From the NCBI GenBank assembly GCA_963580455.1, contig OY756965.1:4972501-5036500 (forward strand): a DNA stretch of 64,000 nt. The letters run 5' to 3'. Position numbers and translations under genes: made by a program. This document shows positions 11,948 to 23,268 of the stretch, piece after piece; the first letter of the stretch is position 1; each line of letters starts with the position of its first letter. Origin of the DNA: Euonymus europaeus. Lineage: Eukaryota > Streptophyta > Magnoliopsida > Celastrales > Celastraceae. The notes beneath the pieces are model-generated. The model saw only the letters and a list, made by a program, of their open reading frames with translations. It searched no databases and had not been told where the DNA came from.

Positions 11948-12603
11948 TTATTTTTTTGGATAAAACTCTCATCTATTAAGTACTTGCTCAATACTGATCA
12001 TCTAAACAAACCATTCACATCCAGTTTTTAGTAAAGTTATCTGATTGATAAATCTCATGATTCAATGATCTTATCTCGAAAAATAGGTTAAGTATATAAA
12101 TGCATACGCCTCTCGTGAGTGGAGTTTATGTTTGCTACATTCTCTAGTGGACTCAAGAATTTAAGACGGTCACCCAAAGGTCTTTGATGGACTCCAAGAT
12201 TGGATTAAGCAACATCATCTAGCAAAAATCTTCAGCGGATTCTGAGATACAACTAAGAAGGATTCCTACTATGAAAAACATATACTAGATTGATAAAAGG
12301 TAATTTATACACGTTGTAACACTTATCATATATAGTCTATTGTTACAAAGTAAGTCGCTTGATAGACTCGATCTTCTCTCTTTCAGATTTTCTCGTAAAA
12401 ATTATGGAGTCTGCTACTTATTATTCTGCTAGTTCTTTTCCTAACAGTAGAATAACGACAAGCGTGAGTATGCACATTTTTAACTTTACCTTTTGTAATT
12501 TGTAAGTCCATTTTCTTATGATACGTTTTTTGTACATATCCAAGTCTTTTCCAATTATTATAATGAAGCCACTAATAGAATCTCGTACGTGTGACAATTG
12601 GTC
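11948..12603. other. No gene recognised
   Basis: Non-coding sequence between element A and the next MITE. No motif or repeat was identified. Confidence 0.5.
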
Positions 12604-13019
12604 TAAGGGCATGCTTGGATTGAGGGTTTGTAGAGTTAAGTAGGGAGGGTTAAGTGGAGTAGTAATTATGTACCTTACTTGGATTTAGATGAGTAAGGGT
12701 AAGGAGGATAGTGTAGGGGATAAATTATCTCCTACACTACTCTCATTAAGTAATAATTGTAACCGCTCAAATTGAGGGGTTAGGAGGGTAGAGTAGAGGA
12801 TCATAAGTCATTTTAGATTTTTTAATTCTTTAATTTACCTTACTCTATCTTGTTCTACCTCTCATCCAAACAAAGTTAATAATTTATACTTTAATTAACT
12901 CTTAGTCTATCCAATCAAGGTAGAGTTTCATTTGATTACTCTACTCTACTCTACCCTACTTAATTCTCCCTTACACTACCCTACTTAACCCTCATTCTTT
13001 TTATCCAAGCAAGCCCTTA
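12604..13019. mobile_element. MITE with AGGGC(A/T)TGCTTGGAT inverted repeats
   Basis: The left end AAGGGCATGCTTGGAT and the right end, read in reverse complement as AAGGGCTTGCTTGGAT, differ by one base. GTTAAGTAGGG is shared further in. The 416-bp length and lack of coding capacity fit a non-autonomous DNA transposon. The flanks are TA on each side, so a TA duplication is possible, but the superfamily is not settled (the TIR also resembles PIF/Harbinger ends). Confidence 0.75.
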
Positions 13020-13400
13020 ATCATATTTAAAATTAATTAAAAAAACTAAAAAGGAATAATCATAGATGTTTGATGGGTGACCTAACTTCTTATGATCATC
13101 TCCATGGTCCATAATCGACAAAGCATAGATCATTGAATGTGGTTTGTACATGTACAGAGAGAGTAATGGCTAGTAGGTCCAAATTAAAGCACTCCACATC
13201 AACTTTCTAGTCGAGCAAAGATTCGGATTCTTCTTGATGAATCATATTCAATTATTCATGGCACCACTATAATTAAAGCTCTTTGACACTCCAATAGTGT
13301 CTCCTACCAACTTTCTATTCAACCTTTTTGTTGGCATTTCATATTATGTTTCACTGTTTCAATTACCAAGAAATAAACAAAAATAATAATGATGCCACAT
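13020..13400. other. No gene recognised
   Basis: Non-coding spacer ending in an (AT)n microsatellite at about 13400-13420, into which the next element appears to be inserted. Confidence 0.5.
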
Positions 13401-13421
13401 ATATATATATATATATATATA

Positions 13422-14172
13422 CACGAAGGGGCTCACATGAGGGATCCACTTGTAGACCGTCAGATTAATCTGACGGTGTGAAAACAATTAATTTTTTTTT
13501 TAATAAAAAATCCTTCATTTGGTCCTTCCTTCGTCCCAGTTCCTTCCTTCGTTTCAGTTCATTTGCTCTCGCTTACCTGGGTTTCACCCAATTTGAGTTC
13601 TCACACAAAAGTAGCTTCAGTGAAGGGAAAAGCATCATAATTAGCACTGACACCATTTTTAGCACTGATTAAATGTTTATTTGAATGAAAGAAAAAGAAA
13701 AAGGCATGGATATAGAATCACACTAAAACCCATTTTCAATTGTAACGAATGATAATATTGAAGCACATCGCCAAGATTTCAGTACTGTACAGGTTCTTTT
13801 CGATTTTCTCAGAGCTCAACGAAGATGATAGACGAGAGAGGTCGAGATGGGTCTAGACGAGCGTGCCTCACCACAGAGTTGATTTGCATGGCGTGGGTCT
13901 GGACGAGAGAGGTCGAGATGAGAGGCGGAGTCGATTTCTATGGCGGGATGAGAGCTGGTGCCGTAGTCGATTCGCTCGGATGAGATCTGGAATGAAGGAA
14001 CGGCGGAAGCCAGAGCTAGAACGAAAGACAAATGAAGAAATTTTGACCAAATGAACGAATTTTTTTTTTAAAAAAAATAATTGTTTCCAGACCGTCGAAT
14101 TAATCCGACGGTCTGGAAGTGGATCCCGCACAACTTAAGTTGTGCGGGATCCCTCATGTGAGCCCCTTCGTG
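13422..14172. mobile_element. 751-bp long-TIR element inserted in an (AT)n microsatellite
   Basis: The ends are CACGAAGGGGCTCACATGAG and its reverse complement, and similarity continues inward for about 90-100 bp on each side. (TA)n flanks both ends, so the insertion was into TA repeats. The TIRs carry nested palindromes: a perfect 22-bp one at 13456-13477, a near match at 14090-14113, and a perfect 32-bp one at 14121-14152 absent from the left TIR. The interior (about 13800-14040) is GC-richer, with a 19-bp direct repeat at 13831 and 13902, and encodes no known transposase. Long TIRs suggest a MULE-like non-autonomous element. Confidence 0.8.
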
Positions 14173-14355
14173 TGTGTATATATATATATAGTGAGCATCC
14201 CTTTCAAATCCCCAGTGCTCATTGAGAATGTTGAAACATATTAAACTAAAGCTACCTACTATGATCCACCATGGATGCTTATTAATGAATACATGTGATA
14301 ATAAATTAATGTTGGATATTTTCAAATATATATATTTTTTCTTTCTACTTGACAG

Positions 14356-14487
14356 AAACTTATTTATATGAATATCAATGACTATTGATGTGAAGAGTCA
14401 CATGTCCATTAAGAGAACTAAAAACTTATTTATCTGGATATCAATAGCTATTCATGTGAAGAGTGACATGTCCATTAACAGATACAT
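14356..14487. repeat. 66-bp imperfect tandem duplication
   Basis: Units 14356-14421 and 14422-14487 share AAACTTATTTAT, ATCAAT and ACATGTCCATTAA in the same spacing, with scattered substitutions. Confidence 0.75.
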
Positions 14488-14959
14488 GTCCCTTCCTTGG
14501 TGCAAGAGACTTGTATTGTTGCATGTAACTGTCATTGACAATTATATGTCTTATGCAGTTTTCAATTTGAATTGAACAGGTGTTTAAGTATCAATTCAGT
14601 TTCTATGTATAGGTAAGTTTCTTTGAGTGCAGTTGGGGAAGTTACATCATCAAGTATTCTTATAAATAGAGTGTTTCTGGGTTGAATCAAATAGTGCATC
14701 TTTGAACTTCAACCAGAAAAACTAGAAAACTTCATTGTACCCTAAAGGCTTTTTCTCATATACCCGGTGAACTTGTGATACCTATCAAAGGGAGAGTTTT
14801 TTTTAGAAAGAAAGCGATTACGTTCCTAGAAGTTGTTCTAATTTTCTCATCTTCATTTACCTCTATTTATATAATTATTCTAACAGCTCCAACAATTAAT
14901 GATGTCTTTATACGTGTTTGTAGTGGAATTTGAGTGTTACCAACAAATGAGATCAGATT
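14488..14959. other. No gene; promoter-like non-coding sequence
   Basis: TATAAATAGAG occurs near 14660 and the sequence downstream resembles an LTR R/U5 region. No second copy was found, so I leave it unassigned. Confidence 0.3.
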
Positions 14960-15833
14960 ATGTGTGTAGGAATAAACCTCTTGGAACAAAGTCTTAAAAA
15001 CGGGTGCAAATGCAAGAATGGGGATGACCTCCAAGGGCACAAGGGCTGAAGGAAATGTAAAATATTGAATTGAACATACTAAAAAAGGAAATTACATGCT
15101 CTATTTGAATCTTTGATTGATCAGACTTTGTAAAATCTAAAATCCAGGCTTATATACATGTTCTAGAAACCTGCTCCTACTAAAATGTACCACTTGATTT
15201 GTTGGATTGTTGCCAAGTGTCCCATATTCTGTCAACCACTTAGTAGTGTTGAATAACTGACTTCTCCTTGACTGACACGTGTTCCCCATGTTCTATTGTT
15301 ACCCCACTTCTCTTAGGCCATAAACTTCCATGTCGACCACCTTTCTTCACACGTTGAGATGTCTAGATAACTGCCACATATTGCTACTTGTTTTAATCAT
15401 ACATCAATTGTTTGATCGATCTAGCTCGTTCAAATTCATATCTCATCCAGTTATGGTCTAGCCTAACCTTTTTCTGGCTGTTTACTTGGCCTACTATATT
15501 AGCCAAAATCAGGCTTGACCTACTTTTCACTCATAGTCAAGAATTGACTAAGTCGACTGCTAGGTCATCATAGAACCTACTCAACTCAAGACTAGGTTTG
15601 AAACCTCAGATCAGACCTAAGACCTCAGGCTGAAGTCTAAGAAACTCATCAAAGATAACGCTTGTTGATAAGACATGCAATTCGACTAAAGGATCTATTT
15701 CTGCTAGCTAACAAGTATCACGAGAGTCAGATATCTCAAGCTAAGAGAGGTAACGTGGTTACCGACTCTACTTTGCATTAAATGATTTCATATTGCTTTA
15801 TCTGTTGTCATATCTACTTTATACCATGCACAT

Positions 15834-16674
15834 AGGGATGGCAATGGACGGATCAGGCACAGATCAGTGGTGCCGCGGTATCGCCCCGCACATTAAACCT
15901 AATGGCTCGATCTATCCCGCCTTGACTTGTGGGGCAGATTTTTCCAATCCGTGTCCGCCCCGATATGCCCATCCCCAATTCGCGGGGCCCCGATCCGATT
16001 ACCTTTTTGCCTAATTGTTTACACTATTATCTTAATCATTTCCTAATATTATTGACATAACCATAAATTAAGAAATTCACTAAAGTCTAACGGTGTATTT
16101 TAACCCTAAAGTCAAAATTTAAACCTTAAACTATAGTGCATAAATCATAAACTAATAAGATTCACAACCCTAAACCCTTTAAATCTTTAATAAATAATAA
16201 CATCTTAAGTCTTCATAAAAAAAAATGCAACATAAAGTTATAAATTATAAACATCTCATGATTAATAACATCTTAAATTCTTAATTTTTTAAACCTTCAA
16301 ACAATAAATTCAATATAAAGTATAAACATCTTACATCTCATGAGTCATTAGTCATGAACTTATGATCTTAATACAACTACATAAATAAACTATATGTGTT
16401 CTATACTTATATTAATATATGTATAAATATCTTACATCCCTTAATATACATATATATAAATATTAATATATGTATTAATTTGTATATATACGGATTGGGT
16501 CACGGGACGGATCGGGTCGGGGCAAAGCAAAGATCCGTCACTGCCCCGATCCGTGGTCAGGTCAAAAAACTTTAATCCGTGTCTGCCCTATTACTTGTTT
16601 GGATCGGATAATATTCACGCGGATCGGTTCAGGGCGGATCAAGGCGGACGGGTCGGGCACAAATTGTTATCCTT
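15834..16674. mobile_element. Foldback element with CGGGTCGGG-type ends, nested in an LTR
   Basis: It starts AGGGATGGCAAT and ends ATTGTTATCCTT, imperfect inverted repeats, with ACAT on both sides as a possible target duplication. GC-rich blocks near both ends (GGATCGG, CGGGTCGGG) surround a very AT-rich middle. It has no real coding capacity. A related element with AGGGATGTCAA ends lies at 56017-56653. Confidence 0.65.
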
Positions 16675-16904
16675 ACATACACATCAACTCTCCACCTTTT
16701 TCCAGTCATTATTAGAGATATTCCTATAAATTATGAGACCTCTAGGTCTGCTTTATGCTTTTTGGACTAGCCCTTGTCCTTTCAAATACTAAGAAACTTG
16801 CTATCTTTAGTAAGTGGATTTTGTAATGATGACCCCTAACACTATAAGTACCCCTCTTCCCTTGTGAGACAGGGGATGCATATTTGGACTCTTTCACTAC
16901 AAAA

Positions 16905-16906
<2 letters not shown>

Positions 16907-16965
<59 letters not shown>
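16907..16965. repeat. (TC)n(TA)n microsatellite
   Basis: About 21 bp of TC repeats run directly into about 38 bp of TA repeats, within the left LTR of element B. Confidence 0.95.
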
Positions 16966-16967
<2 letters not shown>

Positions 16968-17283
16968 CTCAGGCAACTGGAATCCCTCATCGGAAGTCTT
17001 CACCTCAACTTTAAAACAACTTTTACCACCTCTAATCAACCATAAACATCATCCCTTACTCTTATTTTAGTCAGTCTCCACCACGATCTCAAGCATCTGC
17101 TCCTATATTGAGCTAACTTGACTATTGGAGATCCAACAACTAAAAACCCCATAGCCGGTCCTTAATTATAGTGTTTTGAGTTGTTTTGTAGGTTGCATTT
17201 AAATCAACATTCAAAATTCATTAGTGGCCCACCAAAGCTCAAACTTCTATCCAGCTCAGCAATTGTAGATTCAGGCTTCTACA

Positions 17284-17310
17284 ATTTAGCACCCACCATG
17301 GGGCCTTGAT
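17284..17310 (+). other. Leader/primer-site region of gypsy element B
   Basis: TTTAGCACCCACCATGGGGC directly follows the LTR end. It is a mutated form of the TTTGGCGCCCACCGTGGGGC leader typical of plant Tat-type gypsy elements. This fixes the orientation (plus) and the LTR boundary. Confidence 0.6.
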
Positions 17311-17338
17311 AATTACAAGCAAATGCTGATCATTTGCA

Positions 17339-20300
17339 ATGGCAGAAGAACCCACCTATATAGCCTCAATAATGGCTCAGCTGATAGCCATACTCTATCA
17401 AAATACTAGGAGGTTGGAATCTATAGAAGCAGAGAACGTTCACCCTAGAGAGAAGCGAGCTCGATGCACTGTAACAGAACCTTTAGGTTCAATTCAACTG
17501 GGGTCAGTCATGGTACGATTCCACCAATGCATCCTATGTCCACACCATTATTCTCACTTTGAAGTACCTTTTTGAGGAATACATTTACACCTGGAATGAT
17601 ATCCATGCAACATGAGAACATACCACGTCCTCTACCAACAAGATGTGAGCAGCAATATGATAATGGTGCTTCCCAAGACAGACCACCTCTTTTCACACCT
17701 CTAAGGCAAACAACTAGAGAAAGACCCTCACTTTTCACTTCTCCTCATCAGAAAAGTAGTTAAGAGTTTGGTGATGGGGTTGTGGCACAAGAAGTAGCTC
17801 ACCGATTGGCAAAGATAGAGAAGAAAATGAATAAGGTTCCTGAGCTGGTAGCTACTATGAGGAGGACGCCCACTACCTTGTTTACAGATTCTTTTTTTTT
17901 TAACATAATTCTTCGATTGAGTTGCCTCCAAGGTTTCTAGTTCTTGCTATGAAGCTTTACAAGGGAGTTACAAATCCTAGTGAACATGTGGCTCATTACA
18001 AACAATAGATGTTTTTCACAGCTATCCTACAATACATAAGGTAAGCATGTATGTGTAAAGGGTTTGGTTGGGGCGAATCTGCAATGGTTCATTGATTTGC
18101 CAATAGTAGTATTTCTACATTCCTCGAATTGGTTGATGCTTTCATGTTGCATTTTGTAGGAATTAGAGAGATTCAGAAATACTAAGATGACTTTTATAAG
18201 ATACCACAGATTCCAAGTGATTCAACCAGGTTCTACTTGACCAGATACAACAAAGAGAGGGTCTATATCCCTAATTGCAATCCTGAGACTATTGTGCTAG
18301 CCTTTAAGGTATGAGTGCTCTTGGATACTGGCCTTTACAAAGAGCTAATAAAATAGGATTGCAAAACCATGAAGGCATTACCCTTATAGCAACCATACCA
18401 ATAGTATGTGAGAAGGACTTTCATAGGCACCCAAAATGGGCATGCACAAATCCTAAGGGCGAGAAGTTAGGTCGCCCAGCTGATGAGAGATCTGGCTCGC
18501 ATACTATAGCAACAATAATTGGCCAGTCTTAAATTAGGCGGGGAGGACCTAGAAAGAAGGCTCCAGACTATTCCTTCAACATTGGTCCTTCGAAGGTGGT
18601 CACCATAAGGAAGTCAATGGGGAACGCAATAAGGTGGTTGAGCAAGCCTAAGAGAACTCAATGGGATACTAATACATGACGCGAGTTCTATCAGAATCAT
18701 GATCGTAACACATTAGACTACTTCATGCTAAAAAAATGAGATATTTAAACTGTTGAAAATAAGAGACCTCAAATATATCCTAACTGAGAAAGGGAAAGTA
18801 GTGTATGTCAGGGGTGTAAACTAGAGTCAGAAGAAGATTAAGGACGTTCCAACTTTCCATGTGATTTCTGAGGGATCAGAGACTAGTGGAGTTTCTCATA
18901 CTACAGCTCACCGTCATGTTAGGGAGGTTATCAAACCAAAATCTAGACAGGGGAAATGCTTAACAACTGTTTCTAATCAAGTGATGGTTTTTTTTGAAAA
19001 AGAAGCTACTCACCTCATGCATCCATATCATGACGCACTGGTAGTCAGTCTCCAGATTGCCAATATCAATTTTTTTGATTGATTTTGATTGATGATGAAA
19101 GTTCTACCAATATAATGTTTTTTAAATTCCTTATAGCTAATGGGAATTAATGAAGATCATATCACAAGATAGCCCATAGTTTTATATGGGTTTAGCGACG
19201 AGTCTAAGTTTTCAGTTTGAGAGATTGCCTTGTTGATCTTTTTGGACGAATTTAACACTCATACAAAGTTCGTGGTTGTGGATTGTCCATTAGCCTAAAA
19301 CATGATTCTTGGTCGCCCATCAATTTAGGAGATGAGGCCAGTACTATCCAGTTATCACCAGATGTTGAAGTTTCCTACCAGTATTGACATGAAGAAGATA
19401 CTTGGTGAGTTCTTAACTTTAAGGAATTGTTATAAGAATTCCATGAAGCAAACCAAAGAATTAGCAATTACAATTGGGGAGTTTCGGATTCATGGCTAGT
19501 GAACCAAATGTAAAAGAAAATAGTGTATGTTGAAGCTCAGCTAGAACTAGTGCTTAGAGGTCAGATTGTGGACTTTTTGGCCAGGCATCAACATTATTTT
19601 GCTTGGTCACATACGAACATGACAGGTATTGATCCTAAGGTGGCAATGCATAAGTTGCAAATGTATCCCAATTATACCATCCAGTACGTTAGAAGAAGAG
19701 AAAGTTTACTCAAGAGAGAAATAATGTGATCAACGAAGAGATCCAAATGCTGGTCAGTATGGTTTTATACAGTAAGTCCAATATCTCGATTGGATGGTGA
19801 ACGTGGTTGTTGTGAAGAAGAAGAAAAAAATAGGAAGTGGGGAGTTTGTATTGACTTAACAGACCTCAACAAAGCTTGCCCAAAGAATCCTATCGTTTTA
19901 TCTCACATTGAGATGATGGTTGATTCCATGATAGGTCATGAGCTTCTTTGATTCATGGATACTTATTTTGGATACAATCAGATTTTGATGCACCATGAGG
20001 ATCAAGAAAAAACTGTTTTCATGACTAAGAGAGAAATCTACTGCTATAAGGTTATGCCCTTCAGTCTTAAGAATGGTAGTTTGACTTATCAAAGGCTAGT
20101 GTTGTTGATCTGTTGGGGGACACGATAGAGGTGTATATAGATTATATGTCGGTGAAGTGTCTCAAAGCATTAAAGCACCTTGAGCACATGTAGTAGTCCT
20201 TTGATTTACTACTGAAGTATAACATGAAGTTGAATCCAACAAAGTGTGTTTTTGGGGTCATATCGAGAAATTTCTTAGGGTATTTGATCACTCAAAGGGA

Positions 20301-22315
20301 ATTGAAGCTAACCCTGATAAAATTCAATCTATTTATAACCTCATTTTGCCAAAAAGTGTTAAAGATATCCAGAGGATAAAGGGAAAGCTTGCAAGCCTTG
20401 GAAGATTTATCTTTAGATCCACGGACAAGTGTAGGTTTCTATTCGCCACTCTTAAAAGGCCAGTAACTTTGAATGGACATCTGAGTCCAAAGAAGGTTTT
20501 TAAGAGCTCATGATGTATTTGACCTCACCTCCTTTGCTTTCAAAGTCGATTTATGGAGAGTGGCTCTACGTATATCTGATTGTGTCTTAAACCACTGTCA
20601 GCGCAGTGCTGATTAGACCTTATTTTCAAAGTCACTCAATCACTGTGGTGAAGAGCATCTCATTAAAGAATGCATTGCACAAGTCGAAGTTCTTGGGGGA
20701 GATTGCCAAAATGGACTGTTGAGTTGAGTGAGCATGTCATTAGCTATCAGCCCAGGAAAATAATAAAATCTCAGGTTTTGCAAAAATTTTCATAGATTTT
20801 ACTCCATAGCAGAGATTGCCTACAAAGGTGGTGATCTGCTCTATGAATTTGAGTTTTGTTTGGGTTATCAGAGTTGATGGGTCAAGTAATTGCAAAGATA
20901 GTTGCTTGGGAGTAGTACTTGAATCACCATCAGGAGATGTGATCTAACAGGCTATGAGATATGGGTTCCCTGAAACTAATAATGAGACGAAATATGAAGC
21001 CCTCAAAGCGAGACTCTAGCTCGCCAAAAAGTTCCAAGTTCAACAACTTTATGTTTTTTAAAATTCCTTACTAATTGTAAATCAACTCTAATGAAGTTAT
21101 CAAGCTAAAGAACCAAAGATGGTTTCTTACCTAGATATGGTGAAAAAACTGAAGGAGTTTTTCTCCGAATTTTCCATTTCTCAAGTCCCTCGAGGGGGAA
21201 ATACCCATACTGATGCTCTTAGGGCTCTAGGATCATCCATTTAGACATATCATCCTCAACTAATTTTCTTTGTGTATTTTCAGTGGCCATCTATAGTAGA
21301 GGAGAAGGTTGATGAAATTTTACATATGGGCTCGCCAAGTAAAACATCTATGCTAGCAGATAGGTATTCTCATTTCATTTTATATTTATCTGACAATACC
21401 CTCCCTTCTGATCAAAATGAAGCTAAACAAATGATTGCCAAGGCAGCAAGATTTGTGCTCCTGAATGAGGAACTATACAAAAGCTCGTTCTCTGTTGTTA
21501 TGCTAAAGTGTGTTGACAGGGAGAAGGTTGAGTACATTCTAGTAGAGCTCCACGAAGGAGAGTGTGACAACCATTTAAAGGGGCAGAGTTTGGTTCATAG
21601 AGTACTAACTATGGGCTATTATTGGCCTACGTTGATAGCTGACGTTATAGAATATATGAAGAAATGCGACAAGTGTCAATGTTTTGCTCAAAATTCTCAT
21701 TTGCCTCTAGAACAGTTGACTTCTATTATGTCATTGTGGCCTTTCATGAAGTAGTGAATGCATATGGTGGGGCCTCTACTAGTTGCTTCTGGGTAGAGAA
21801 CTCATTTTCTCTCCCTCTCTGATTATTTCACAAAGTAGATTGAGGTAAATGCCTTTCACAAGTTACCTAGAACTCGGGTTAAGAAGTTTTTTTGGATTAA
21901 TATCATTTGCCAGTTCGGAGTTTCAAAGGATATTGTGACTGACAATGATTCTCAGTTTATTAGCAATGATTTTCAAAAATTTGGTAGAACATGGAAAATC
22001 AAGCTTAGTTTTTCCACTCCTATATATCCATAGGCCAATGACCAATTTGAGGCATCTAATAAACCCTTTAGAATACCTTGAAGAGGCAGGTTGAGAAATC
22101 CAAAAGAGCATGGGCAGATGAGTTACCTTGCGTGCTATGGTCTTAGCCAAAAATATCGAGAACTCCTTACTAGAGAAACACCTTAGTCCCTCACCTTCGG
22201 ATCAGAAGTTATACTTTCGATTGAAATTGGATTACCTACAACTCGATCTCAATGGCCAGTGAAGAAACAAACTGGGTGCAACTCAATGGAAATTTGGATA
22301 CTATAGATATGTTCA
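17339..22315 (+). pseudogene. Decayed Ty3/gypsy (Tat-like) gag-pol (element B)
   Basis: The order gag, protease, RT, RNase H, integrase defines Ty3/gypsy. Gag begins at the ATG at 17339 and breaks at 17573. Degraded gag sequence continues to about 18310. A protease-like segment follows the HDALV motif near 19035. RT is marked by DLNKACPKN (about 19860) and FMDTYFGYNQ (about 19955). The catalytic YIDD is changed to YIDY near 20140. RNase H-like VDGSSN is at about 20880. Integrase keeps its HHCC zinc finger (about 21550-21680), then DND and a degraded glutamate region. Dozens of stops show it is long dead. Confidence 0.88.
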
Positions 22316-23057
22316 ATTTATTTTTTCCATATTTTATGTATTTTGTACCTTTGTAATCATTTCAAATAATGAGAAACTTATGTTGGGCATCAGTGGGTTG
22401 AAAATCTCCTCGTCAACCATCTTGACGATTTGTTCATGATCTTAGATCTTATAGTTAGATACTAGCTTTCTCAGAAACCCAGGATCTAACTAGGGGGACA
22501 ACTATTGGACAACCACTTAGAATAAAAAGGTCTCCAAATTCTTTCATTGGTGATATGAAGAACAGATATGCTCATAACCTTTACCTCTAATATACTTTAT
22601 TTTTTTAGGATAAAGTTATGCAGAGTTGATTATTGTGATTTTTCACTTTGTCTTCTTCATTGCTCTTCTTTTGTAATTTCTCTCGATTTCATTTTCTTAA
22701 TCTTTCAAATATGGTGAAGGCTTCTTCTTCCAAAGCCAAAAGGATCTCTTCTTATGAAGACTGTCATATCGTTTTGAAGACTGCTTCTATTGAATATTAC
22801 TATTTCTTTCCCGTTGAATCAAAATTCGATAACTTCTGTCTTAGCCTGCCTTTTTGGATGTGGAAACCATTTTCACAACTCCTTTGGGTCAAATTTTCCC
22901 ACTCATAGGCTCTCTACCATTGTAGAGCCTATTGAGTTTGGTCTTCCAGGTATGCCCAACAGAATTTGAACTTGGCCCAAGCACGATAATGCCTATCAGA
23001 TTTCGCATCAGTGAAACCCCAATTTCTTGTAGTGGCATTCAGTATGAAAGGAAAAAA
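22316..23057 (+). other. 3' region of gypsy B with an unidentified ORF fragment
   Basis: A purine run AGGGGGACAA is at about 22492. An open stretch from the ATG at 22711 to 22908 encodes MVKASSSKAKRISSYEDC and more. I do not recognise it. Tat-group elements often carry extra ORFs between integrase and the 3' LTR, so it may be such a remnant. Purines just before 23058 could be the polypurine tract. Confidence 0.35.
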
Positions 23058-23268
23058 AATCTCTTGGAACAAAGTCTGAAAAGGAGGCGCATTTAAAGAG
23101 GATGGCCTCCAAGTGGCACAAGCAGACAAGTAAAGGAAACGCAAGATATTGAATTGAAAATACTACAAAAGGAAATTACATGCTCTGTTTGAGTTCTTGA
23201 TTGATTAGACCTTGTAAAATCTAAAATCTAGGCTTATATACATGTTCTACAAAATTACTCCTACCAGT
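23058..23268 (+). repeat. Truncated right LTR of gypsy element B
   Basis: From CTCTTGGAACAAAGTCT to CTCCTAC this matches 14972-15183 with modest divergence. Similarity stops abruptly at about 23268, where transposase-like sequence on the other strand begins, so most of the LTR was lost. Confidence 0.65.

Larger units (their letters stand above)
14960..17283 (+). repeat. Left LTR of gypsy element B (carries a nested element)
   Basis: The 14972-15183 portion is closely repeated at 23058-23268, on the other side of a gypsy polyprotein, as expected for paired LTRs. The right end is set by ...CTACA followed by a conserved leader. A TATA-like CTATAAGTACCCC lies near 16842. The nested element at 15834-16674 accounts for about 840 bp. 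The left boundary is approximate. Confidence 0.6.

Noticed and set aside
15793..16014. 73-residue open frame across the start of the nested foldback element
   Set aside because: It lies over the element boundary and CGGG-type repeats, with no conserved domain.
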